DNA of 64,000 nucleotides, from contig CM039179.1 in NCBI GenBank assembly GCA_008360975.2, positions 57,016,666 to 57,080,665 on the forward strand, written 5' to 3'. The DNA is from Lichenostomus cassidix (Eukaryota > Chordata > Aves > Passeriformes > Meliphagidae). The position numbers and the translations under genes were made by a program. The notes under the pieces are model-generated. The model searched no databases, was not told the DNA's origin, and saw nothing but the letters and a program-made list of their open reading frames with translations. Shown here one piece after another: positions 24,269 through 35,334 of the stretch (its first letter is position 1; the number at the start of each line of letters is the position of its first letter).

Positions 24269-24324
24269 CTTTCTTCCTTTCTTTCTTCCTTTCTTCCTTC
24301 CTTTCTTCCTTTCTTCCTTTCTTC
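24269..24324 (+). repeat. CTTT/CTTC pyrimidine microsatellite
   Basis: An interrupted CTTT/CTTC tract on the plus strand gives the Lys/Glu/Arg-rich centre of the minus-strand frame at 24220-24453, which is therefore not a gene. Confidence 0.93.
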
Positions 24325-27300
24325 ATTTTTTTCTTTCAGTTTCTTAAAAGTAATGATACAAATTTCCAGAGCCTTCCACTCTCTAAAAAATCTTTGATCC
24401 AAACTTTGAAGTGCAACTACCCATCTTTCTTCAGAAAGCAAATATAGAGACAACTCTAGTCACTGCAGCTATTTCTTCATCACAAGAACAAGTAGACTAT
24501 AGGGATGTAGAAAATTCTAGCCTCTCAGGTGAACCTAAGTAAAAAGTCTTGAAAATTACTGTCTACTATGGCCCTGTAAGAAATTCTTTCCTTTGCATGG
24601 CTTGCTAGTCCAGTGATTTCTAGAGGAAAAAAAAAAATCTTTTCTCTGTCATTGGTCAAGCTTGGCTGTGGGTTTGATTCATGCCTCAGGAAATCCCTCC
24701 TGCTGCTTATATCTTATGTTTTCAGGAGGATTTCAAAACCAGTGTCACTTCGGTGCTGATCAAAGATTTTCCTCTTACTCTGTCTTGTCCTCTCATGCTC
24801 TGGTGTTACAGACTTGTCTGACATTCACTGCTGTTTTGCACCCAGAATAGGTTCCAGTCTGTTCAGTGAGACCTCTGTCTCAGGTAGCATCCAGCAGCTG
24901 CATTCAGTGTATCTGACAAGTTCAGATTAACACAGCTGAGGAGTCAGAGAGTCTGAAGTCATGGTGCAGGATCTTGTGTTGAGTGGATTTTTCTCTGCAT
25001 CCCCAAACCACCCCTTTAGTGAGGAGGCAGAGGTGTTCCAGAGGAAACAGCAGAGCAATCTTTTCTCCTTGGCATAAGATCCTGCCTTGCCCAGTACAAA
25101 GCATACAGTACCCACACATCAAATGGTGAACAAGCACCATATATCACTGACAAATTTTATTAATATTTAAACAGGTATAATATATGATATATTGAAAATA
25201 TTTTATAAGAACTTTGGTAAATGAAATGGGAAATCCAGTTTGGGACATGTCTTTTTCTTCTTTTCATTTTTTCTCATTTTACAGAAAGGAGATCCAGAGG
25301 TATTTGGGCCCTTCTCACAGTGAAATCAACAAGTACCAACAGATTGGTTATATTTTCATGAAAACAGTTTTTCAGGATAAATTATTCTTATTTGCATTGT
25401 TTATTTTTAATGAATAATTTGAATAAATTCTACTAATTTCCTTGCAATTCATTTCCATACATTATACAAAGAATATATCTTTTCCTCAGTATATTTGGAC
25501 CAATATTCTACTGAGAGCTTCAGAGTAATCAGAGATGTTGTTACATTCCTTCTCAAGTAGCATATAAATAACAAATATTGAGGATGATTTCATGCATTTT
25601 CTTAATCTATAGTTTCAACCACTTTAATTTCTTTTCAAGAAAGATAAAAGGGTTTTAAGATTAAAAGCTTTTAATGCTTAGGAGAAAGTTAGTTTTCTGA
25701 ACGGGATCTTAAAAAATACTGTTAAATACTTGCCTTGTCCAAAACATATGTGTTGGTAACTATGGTAGTGAATGGGACAGTTGGAACAAGCAGAGAAAAT
25801 TATTTCATTTTCATAAACCAGAATCCTCTCTATTTGCTGTTCTGTAGAAAAATCCCAAGCCATGACTTATTTTATCTTTCATTTTGGATTCACTTCCTGT
25901 CAGAATCATTGCAGATGTTTATGAGCAGTTGTTAAATCTATGAGAAGAGGTAGACCTAGGAGTGAGATTAAAGAAGTAAAACTGGGATATAAAATAAATA
26001 AAAATGAGCTAAATTACTTTTGAGTGAAAGAGAGAAAGAAAAAAGACACAATTATCACTAGAAAAAGTTCCATAATCACTGACTGGTAAAGAAACAGGAT
26101 TTCATAAGTATCAGTACCCTGAACCCAGAGGGACCAGGCATAATACTTCTGACAGCACATTTTTGAAATATATGTGTGATACAGCGTGCATATTTGGGGA
26201 GTTCTTCTCCCAGAGGAGAAAGCTGCATCTATACCTTTGGCACAGAAGCTTGTTGTCCTGAATATATACTGAAGGTGTCTGTTCTGTGCAGTCACCTCCC
26301 ATACCTCTGGAGCTACTCTAAGCTGAAGTAGATTAATACATTGCCAATGAAGTCAACAGATCTTGGCAATTTACATTGACTGAGGTTCCAAAGTTTCCAG
26401 AGGGGAAAGAAATGACCCAGGTGTCCCAGAAAACAGAAAAAAAAAAAAAAGAAAAAAAAGAAAATGCAAATCACTTGAGGTCACATCAAAAACACACAGA
26501 ACTAACTCAGCTTGTTTCCTAACAGGCTCTTACAGAAAATATTGAAATTCATTACAGTAAATGCAGTACATCCATGGACTGTGTTTCTATAGTTAGCCAA
26601 TTAATAGAAAACAACAGAAATGAGTTTCTCTAAATGTGCATTCATTTATTTGGGACTTGCTGCCAGACACAAATCAAATCATCTCTAAACAAAATAATAG
26701 AAAATGAGGACATGGCAGTACTTTAGGGTGAATTTTTACAATACACTGTGTGTAACCTCCCTGTTTTCAGCAACAGTCAATTTTTTCCAGAACAGATATA
26801 GTTCTGGAAAACAGACTCCTAGATAAGCAATTACTACTCTGCTTTTATAATTTATTGTAAACCATTCCTTCATCTCCTTTCCAAACACTGGCCCTATACC
26901 CATCTGGATGGAATTGTTTATAACAAAAGCTAATAAAAGCTTTAAGTCTTGAACCTATAATATATAATAAACCTTGAGCCTATAATTGGCTTTGTAGCTT
27001 GGTCTGAATTATATTACCTTACCCTTTTTACAAGTTGTCAAGGAATTATTGTATCATGTTATGATACAGCTGGTCAACTGAACACCTTACTGTGGGGAAA
27101 ATTCAGCTGGTGTCCTGGTCATAATTTCCAACATTTTTTTAGATTGAGTTTTAAGTATATCACTCAGCCTCCAGCTGTATCAACAGGACACAGGTCTTTC
27201 ATTGCTTCTGGGCTGCATCTGCTAACCTTGCTCTGAAGTATCCTTTACTCTATGAGAGTGTGGAATGGCTGCAGATGGAACTGCATTGTGTCCCATATCT

Positions 27301-28514
27301 CCATCACTTATAGTGGGAACATATGCACTCAGCTCACATGCAATCAGCTGCACTGAAAACAAATTAATTATACATTTGCATCTTAAGTTGATGCCCAAAC
27401 ACTAGTTAAACACAACACTAAAAGGAATCTAAAGAATAGCATATAAGTGCCTTCCCATAGAGAAATTTGGGCCAAGCCCAAATGCTTGCTAGTTTAAAGC
27501 AAGTTACATGACTTGTGATTAAATTAACCCATGGCTGAGAGTGACTAATGAAGCTACTCATGTAATTAAGAACAGAACTGTGTGGCCAGGAAAGTCATGA
27601 AATGAGACTCAGTTAATGGCTAGGGCTATGACAACTAGGGTCTCCATAAACCTTTAAAAAAGTTGATTCAGCTCATCCAATTTTAGATATTGAGTAGACA
27701 TCTCTGTCTGAGTTAGACACTAAGCTTCTTTTATACACAAGAGAGAGAAATACGAACATATAGGTCAAAGTTCATCTTTCCTAGTTTATTGGTCTACATT
27801 AGGTTGAAATAAATGTCTTTCTAACAGTGTCGAATTCTCTTCACTGGCAATAAAAGGAACCTAGGGCAACTAGTTTAAATTCAGGCATCTACATTGAATC
27901 AGAGGACTCCCACCTGGATGTCTGTAGATAATAGTGTGTCTTACATCAGAGCGAAGCTCTGCACCATCTGCTCTAGACTGGCTTGTCTAAAGCTCCAGCT
28001 CCACCAGAGGTAGCCTTTATCGACGTGCCAATTACAGGAACAGCTGCATTTGTCCTTAAATTTGCCCTGCAGCTAGAGGTATCTAATCCCACCCAGTTAT
28101 CTTATTATGACAAATACTTTAAAATTGTAGCACCCATAAGAAGAGAAAGTGCAAACAAATTGAATAAAAACCCCATGAAAATTAATTTTTTTTTTCTCTT
28201 CAGCCATCTCACCAACATTTGCCTTTGTAAAAAATGCCATGTATTATCATGAGGGAATTTGAGAAAATATTGTATATTCAAAATAAGAGACTTGTAGGAG
28301 GATTTAGAATTCAGATTAATTACAGCTAGTGATATCAACAAGTATAACAAAAATCAAATGGGAAAAAACATCATAGGTAGTGAAAAAACACGCAAAATAT
28401 TGTCTTGTTTTGCTATCAGGAAAGCATCTAGCAAAAGGTATTTTTTTTCTGCTGTCATTGCAGTCAGTCTCTCAGCAGCCTGAAAGTTTAAACCTGCTAG
28501 AAGGTACCCAGCCT
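24325..28514. other. unassigned AT-rich DNA
   Basis: I see no exon, RNA gene or transposon that I can name. A poly(A)-like run with G interruptions sits at about 26437-26464. Short frames throughout (60-93 codons) lack domains. Confidence 0.45.
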
Positions 28515-28545
28515 GTTGTTTGGCAACACAAGTTGCCAAGGCAAC
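28515..28545. promoter_or_regulatory. paired RFX X-box-like palindromes
   Basis: A perfect inverted repeat GTTGCCAAGGCAAC (28532-28545) matches the full X-box consensus bound by RFX transcription factors, in which two GTTGCC half-sites are separated by about two bases. A second, weaker palindrome, GTTGTTTGGCAAC, lies just upstream at 28515-28527. X-boxes are known in promoters of cilium genes and of MHC class II genes. No neighbouring promoter or exon is recognised here, so a function is inference. Chance occurrence of one 14-bp palindrome in 64 kb is possible but low. Confidence 0.45.
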
Positions 28546-29711
28546 AGAAGCTGGTGACACTTTTCCTTCTTCCTGATGGATTCTGCCACTAAAATACAGA
28601 AATCGGGGTCCTGAACTGAAATGATGTCTCTTTGGAAGACATTTGTTCATGCCATGAAATCCTTGTCTCATAATAAAGGACAGAGGTATTCTGAAATATC
28701 AAATGTTTTTCTTTATTTTGACAACACTTACTGATGTGTCACAGTGCATTTCATTTATTGTGATGTTACTTGGATGGATGTTTGGAATTTTGACATACTG
28801 ATCAAAAGAACACTGAACAGGATACTGCTATTCTTGCATTAGAGCCCTTTCTCTGGGTAAAACCAGGTAAGGGATATAGATAATAGAGATTAAAATATCT
28901 CTGTAGTTAGCTATTTATAATCTATTTATAACATTTTGCACAACTAGGTGCACATATGAAAAGCCAGGAGCAATTTTTGTTGTACAGTTTGCAATGTTTA
29001 AATAATAGCTTCCAGAGATAATGCTTTTTAATTTTGGTTTGATACAAACAAATAACATTCACCGAAGCATTGAAACTGTCTTAAGGTAACACGCAAAATA
29101 GAAAAGTCTGAACTAGAATCCTTCCTCCCAGTGTAATGAAACTCTTGATTTATTTCCCACCTCTCGGTCTTTTCTCTCCTAGCCATAACTTTGCACACAT
29201 TCCCCCTTGTTTCAACCCCACAAGATTTTCCTTTGTGAATCATTACTCAGTTAGATGTAGAAATTCTTTTCAATGTTGCTTAAAGCTATTCTCCCATTGA
29301 TCTGCACAATGACATGTCTCCCATAGCAGATGGACTTGCTTTCCTCTTATCAAATGTCCCAGAAGTTTCCATATCCTTTTCAGGATAAATTTACAGAGAA
29401 AAAATTGTTCAATTAATTTAATTTTGTACTTTAAAAAAATTCTATATTTTTTAATGAGGCATTTACTTTGAAAGTATTCCAATATTTTTGTATACTGAAA
29501 GGGAAATCAGACTTTTAGATCTTTTTATTAATACACAAATAATACTTGAGTTGAAGAATTTTGTCTTCAGGTTTTAAAATTTTCTCTTGTCTCACTTAAG
29601 GTAATAATTGCTGTTTCTGCATTGTCAGCTCATAATGTTATACCATTCTGAAGAAAAATTCATTTACATTTTCAGCGTAAATGAAGACAGCATGAATGCA
29701 GCCCACATTCC
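28546..29711. other. unassigned non-coding DNA
   Basis: About 1.2 kb between the two candidate transcription-factor site clusters. No exon or repeat is recognised. A 71-codon minus frame at 29028-29243 has no domain. Confidence 0.4.
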
Positions 29712-29728
29712 TGACGTCAGCTGAGTCA
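29712..29728. promoter_or_regulatory. composite CRE / E-box / AP-1 site
   Basis: The sequence TGACGTCAGCTGAGTCA contains a perfect cAMP-response element (TGACGTCA, 29712-29719) and a perfect AP-1/TRE site (TGAGTCA, 29722-29728). Their starts are ten bases apart, one helical turn. The overlap makes an E-box CAGCTG (29718-29723). CREB/ATF factors bind the first and Jun/Fos the second. The retained CpG in an otherwise CpG-poor region is compatible with constraint. No transcript is recognised next to it. Enhancer or promoter function is inferred. Confidence 0.5.
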
Positions 29729-30049
29729 CTCTGTGTGAGCCAAGCATATGGATGAAAATTAGCTTACTGTAATGGGAAAAAAGTGAATGTGTATCAAACA
29801 GCAATAATTACATGTACACTCTACCAAATTATTTATTCTGAATGAGGCTACAGGCAAGATGTAATACCTTTGCAAATCACAAAAGCTGAACGTGCTGTTT
29901 TCCTCTAAAGTTGGTGCTTCATCCATACCACTGACTTGACTCTGCTCCCAAAAAACACAGGGCAATAATGGAATAAGGTGAAAGAGGACCTTCAACTGAA
30001 GGTTCATTCAATTATCACTAAAAAGGAATGATGCACAATTAATGTCACA
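29729..30049. other. unassigned AT-rich DNA
   Basis: No feature is recognised in these roughly 320 bp apart from a featureless 82-codon minus frame (29759-30007). Confidence 0.4.
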
Positions 30050-30097
30050 AGTGTCTTTCACATTTACTTTCTAATGTCTTTCACATTAGAAAGTAAA
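30050..30097. repeat. 14-bp perfect hairpin with overlapping direct repeat
   Basis: The arms TTTACTTTCTAATG (30063-30076) and CATTAGAAAGTAAA (30084-30097) are exact reverse complements around a 7-base loop. The bases TGTCTTTCACATT occur both just before the left arm and across the loop, forming a direct repeat about 23 bp apart. Together these suggest a local template-switch event and not a transposon. Confidence 0.85.
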
Positions 30098-33000
30098 ATA
30101 AAATACTGCAAATCTCTGAGTTCAGAGCAGAATTGCAGAATGAAATGCATAGAAAATAAATTTAAGACATACACAGTAATTAAGGAGAACAGTAATTCAG
30201 TAGTCTAAATAACATAAAGTAGAACGTGGAAACCTTTTATGATGCTTAAAATAGTTTAAACCTCTAGATATGTTTAAAATTATCTGACTATAAATTATCA
30301 ACATCAGATCTGCATACATATAACCACATTATTTATTAAATATCAGTTATACTATAATTTTTTCTTGCCTAAAAGTTCACATATTATTTTATAAGTGTAG
30401 CTGTTGAGGCTTTAAGTAGTAGAAAACAATTTTTAACCCAAGTAGAATACAGTAAGTAATCAAAGAATGCATCTGTTTGTTATAGAGTTTTTGTCTTTTG
30501 AAACTGTTTTCAGGCACTATTTGCTTTAGAAAAGTTGTCCTGGAGGCATCATCTGTTCCGTGCCCTCCAACAGAGCAAATCAATTGTTAAAATTCAAACA
30601 ATATCAATCTTTGAAGTATACATTTATCTTCTTACCCCTGATGGAACACTGGTGTTTAGTTTTAACTTACTGACTCCTTTTAAACTATTTTTACCTTTGG
30701 AAAAATATGTACCTCACTATATATTATATTTGTACCCCAAAAAAATAATGAAAATGGAAATGGTACTTTCAGGCCCCCAAAAAACCTAGCTGAAAACCTT
30801 TCAAGCAAGGAACAGAAAGTAAAAGCTAGTTTTAAAAATGAACATTTGACTTGTAGTCAATCTAAGCCACTATTAACCAACAATAAAGTAGAAATTTTCT
30901 AAAAAACATATAATAATAATAAAAGTTATAAGGTATGGGTGATGTGACAAGAAAAAGATAAATAAATGTTAGCAATGTGAAGAACTGAAACTGCTGCCTG
31001 TAAAAGGAAAAATTACTGCTCCATCAAGAGTAGATGTCTGTACGGAAAAATGAGGGGAGAGGACTGAAAATGAAATCAGAATGTAGGTTGTGACAACATC
31101 ATGAAATGAGGGAGGGACACAGTTTCTCCTGAAATAGTTTTTAAAATTTCATCAATGCTACTTGTCTATAATCTTGCATATTTGCTGTGTGATACATTTA
31201 TTCCATCCTGTAGTACGGAGAGAAAATGTGCTACACTTGTTGACACATGACTTGTGTGCACTTTAGAGTCACACACTAAGCCAAAATATCTATTCACTCT
31301 CTACTCTGAGGATATATTTTCCCACTTCCTTTACAAGCCAGTGTATGAACAGACTGCAGGTGCCCCTTCAGTCTTCTATTGCTGACTCTTCTTTGTAAAT
31401 CTAGTTAATCAGAGAGCTTGACTATCATTTCATTCTGACTGTGGGATACCACACATAAATTCAGACACTACAATCCAGCACTTTGCTAAGACACAGTTTA
31501 TCATTCAGGTTTTTTTTAGCTAAATGCAACTATTTAGTGTAGATCTTAATCTCTGGCTCCATGCATTAGATTTTCTTGGAGAATAGGATAACTGGGTACC
31601 TAGAAATGAGAAGAAAACAATAAAAAAAGACAAAATTTTAGGAGAAAATTGAATGAATTTTTCCTCTGGTTATGTGAAATAACTAATGATTTATTAATCT
31701 AGAAAAACATTTTTTAATTATCCAGATTAATTTTATTTCTTTTTTACACCTCAGTTTTTTCCAAGTAGTTTTAGCAGTCTTATATATGTTTGTATATATT
31801 TTTCTATTTATATTTGTTTATGTACACACCTATTTAATATCACTTGGCTAATCACACTGTTACTTCCAACATTATTTAAAATTGAAAATAAGTTAAAGAA
31901 AAAAATCTTATATAATATATTTGCTGATCATAGAATTATGTGAATCTTTCTATTATTCTACACAAATATACTTAAAAGCTCAAAAAACCTTTTGAAGTTT
32001 TAACTAAGAAAACTATTACAGGTTGATAAAACTAGGAAATTGCACTCAAGCATATGAATATGTAAATACAGACTAATTTTTATTTAGAAACTGAAATAAA
32101 GATTTTGTTACTAGTCTCAATATTTCACCATTATGTATCTGTTATAGAATAACAGAAAGTAGCAAACGTTATCCAAGTACAGAAAAATATTAGACTGATT
32201 TCATTAAAAGAAGGTCTGAATCATAAACATAAAGGTACTTATTAACAATTATTCCTGGTCCTTTAGATACGAAAAGTTAAGATTTTAGTAGAACAAAAGA
32301 CTAACACTTTAAATTGATCTCACCTAGCTACTAATTCTGCAGCTGTACTGACTTATAGGCATAATTAAGGTCAACTACTGAATAGTTTATTTCTAGAGAA
32401 TGACTGTGAAACTGTCTGTTGGTTGAGCTTTATTTGTATTGTCGGTTAAGAAAACTTCACCACTTTAAAATGCTGATTTTCATCATAAACCACTGTTTTA
32501 TCTCTAAGTCTTTAAATTCAATGAGGTTAGGACATGATTTATGAAAGCCTTTAACAATTTCTGAAGTGTCACTGTGTTTTGTAAACGTGACCTGATACAT
32601 CTGTTCCTATTTTCACAGGTTAGTATAATATAAGCATGTCCTTGCACTAATGCTGACCTTGATGCTCTTGGTTCAGTAGTTATACTAAACTCAGTGTACT
32701 TTAGCATTAAAGTGCCCAGTTCTTACATGGAATCACTACAGCAGGTAAAATTTTCATACCTTGCACAGCATTAGACATCCATAAAGTAAATAAAAAACAA
32801 TTAGCAGATGGGTTGATGGTTTAATGTAAAAAATTCTAATAGCATGCTTTCTAGAAAAAGTTGAAAACTACCCCATCCAGCAGTCATTTAGACCAGAAGC
32901 TAAAATTATTCAGTTTTATTGCAGATAAGTTTCTGAGTGTACATTTTCCTGTTCATGAAGACATGGTAAAGTTTCACACTATTAAGACACAAAGAAAAAT

Positions 33001-33510
33001 TTAATATTTTAAAGGGGCTAGATTGGCTTAGCTCTTCAATAGCATATATTTTATATGCCTGTAAAGATCTGTTACAAAACTAAAAAAACAGTATTTGAAT
33101 TGTGTGTGCCCTATAATACATTTTATATATCAGAGAAAGATTAAGTGGATCTCATACCATCTAAATCTATACTTACAACTGAACCATTTGTAAGCCAGTC
33201 TCTGACTGTGTCTCCCCTGGGCTGTTTCAGTGGAACATCCGTTGAGGGGTTTATTGTGATAATGCAGTGCTCTTAGGGCTCTGCATATATTAACTGTAGG
33301 TAGTTCTACTAAAATATTGTGCAATGTTCAATTATAACTCTGAAATATTCTTGTTCAAAATTATTTTTAAAACTTTTGCAGCAGGACATAATATAATTCC
33401 TTCTTCAGTGCCACCAGAAACAGTTACTGAAAGTAAATTGTTTTGGGATGAACACTTAGAAAAGTTAGGCTCGTGTTACATATTTGCATAAGGAATTGTC
33501 TGTCTGTGGC
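30098..33510. other. unassigned, very AT-rich DNA
   Basis: No gene or named repeat is recognised. The longest frame is 84 codons (30535-30789) and has no domain. Confidence 0.45.
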
Positions 33511-34546
33511 CAGAGAGTTGTGGTTAATGGCTCTGTGCCCAGGTGGGGGTCAGTGACAAGGAATGACTCTCGGGGCTGTCTTGGGACTCGTGCTCTTCAA
33601 TATCTTCATCAATATCAGAGGCAGCTGAGATCAAGGGCACCCTCAGCAGGTTTGCAGATGATACAAAGCTGACCAGTGTGGTTCACACAGCAGAAAGATG
33701 GGATACCATCCAGAGGGACCTGGACAAATTCGAGAAGTGAGACCTCAAGAATTTCATGGAGTTCAGCAATTGCAAGTGCTGCACCTGTGTTGGGGCAATC
33801 TCAGATATCAGTACAGACTGGGGGATGAACAGATCAAGAGCAGCCCTGCAGGGAGGAACTGGGGGTTCTAGTGGACAAAAAAACTGCATGGGTCAACAGT
33901 GTGCACTGCAGCTCAGAAGGCAAACCACATCCTGGGCTGCATCCAAAAAGGAGTGGTCAGCCTGTCTAGGGAGGTGATTCTGCCCGTCCACTCGGCCCCT
34001 GTGAAACCCTGCCTGGGGTATTGCATCCAGGTCTGAAGTGCTCAGCAAAAGAAAGATATGGATCTGTTTGAGTGGGCCCAGAGAAAGACCATGAAAATGG
34101 TCTAATGGCCAGAGACTCTCTCCTATAACGACAGGTCGAGAGAGTTGGGCTTGTTCAGCCTGGAGAAGAAGCAGGTCCAGGGAGAATTCTCTGCAGCCTT
34201 TTAATACTTAAAGGGATCTTGTCAGAAAGAGAGAGTGGGAATTCTACACAGGCAGATAGCAACAGAATTTTAGATAGGGAGGATGAGTTTTAAACTAACA
34301 GAGATTTAGATTGGATGCAAGAAAGGCATTTTTTGCTGTGAGGGTGGCGAGGCACTGGAACAGATTGCCCAGAGAAGTTGTGGATGCCCCAAACCTGGAA
34401 AGGTTCAAGGCCAGATCAGATGGGCCCTGAGCAACCTGTTCTAGTGTAAGGTGTCTCTGCTCATGTCAAGGGGGCTGGAACACGGTAAACAAAATGCCCC
34501 TTTGAACAAAAGCCATTCTGTGAATCTGTGATTCTATTATTCTTTG
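33511..34546 (+). mobile_element. diverged CR1 LINE, sense, 5'-truncated
   Basis: A CR1 copy of about 1.04 kb on the plus strand. It starts in the RT region (cagagagttgtggttaatgg) and keeps the catalytic FADD box as TTTGCAGATGAT at 33651-33662. It runs through the ORF2 C terminus and the 3' UTR (gaacctgttctagtg-like text) and ends with degenerate ATTCTGTG/ATCTGTG units at about 34514-34546. Frameshifts and stops break ORF2 into short frames, and divergence is clearly greater than in the copies at 1.4 and 41.5 kb. It is an older insertion or another subfamily, and cannot move. Confidence 0.92.
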
Positions 34547-35213
34547 TGCCCATGGGAAGAGAAGAAAAAAAGAAGGAGGGAATAAAGGCAAGAGTGATCA
34601 TTTTGAAGCAGTATAAAATCCATGTTGTGTTACCCCAGGTTGAAAGCGCACTTGGAATGACTAGGGCTGAGGTAATCACATTCAGCTGGAGTTTTCTTTC
34701 AACATTATTTACGGCAATAAATATTCTAACTCACTTGAGTACAGCTGATCTATATATTACCTGAGTTACACTAAAACAGTTATTGGAATTTAATTTTAGA
34801 AACCAACCTACAAGTAGGCAAATTATAATTACTCCGTTTTATTTTCCTGTTTGGTGCATAACAGTATTTTGTGTGAGTGAATTGCCCATTAATAGTCTCA
34901 ACATGCTAGTTTTGACCTAATGTAAACAAGATAGACTCTTAATTATATTTTATCTAATTGTACTGAATGTACTACAAATTCATGTGCATTTTAACAAATG
35001 GTATTAACACCAATAATGAAAAAAGGATTTGATGTTGTCAAGAATTAAAGATTACACTTTCTAAATCTTTTGAAAACAGCTGTTTTTTGCAAGTGTGTTT
35101 TGAATGAGACCTTTATCATAAACAAGTCTAAAATAAATTTATTAGGTGTTCCTAAGTATATACATATAATTTTGTTGTTTTTTTTTAAATTCAAGGTTCA
35201 GTTTATGTGTGTG
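34547..35213. other. unassigned AT-rich DNA
   Basis: No feature is recognised between the CR1 3' end and the tetranucleotide array. Confidence 0.45.
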
Positions 35214-35225
35214 ATATATCTATCC

Positions 35226-35264
<39 letters not shown>

Positions 35265-35293
35265 ATCTATCTATCTATATATCTATATATCTA

Positions 35294-35324
<31 letters not shown>

Positions 35325-35334
35325 TTATCTATCC
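35214..35334 (+). repeat. (TATC)n tetranucleotide STR, about 120 bp
   Basis: A nearly pure TATC/CTAT array with internal TATATATC interruptions near 35276-35298. It encodes the Ile-Tyr-Leu-Ser repeats of the frame at 35070-35357, which is therefore an artefact. Confidence 0.97.

Noticed and set aside
24220..24453. Minus-strand frame with Lys/Glu/Arg repeats
   Set aside because: Its repetitive centre is the CTTT/CTTC tract, and the flanks show no domain.
31928..31950. tcatagaattatgtgaatc resembling a CR1 end
   Set aside because: Not followed by the ggttgg... 3'-UTR text. Likely chance in AT-rich DNA.
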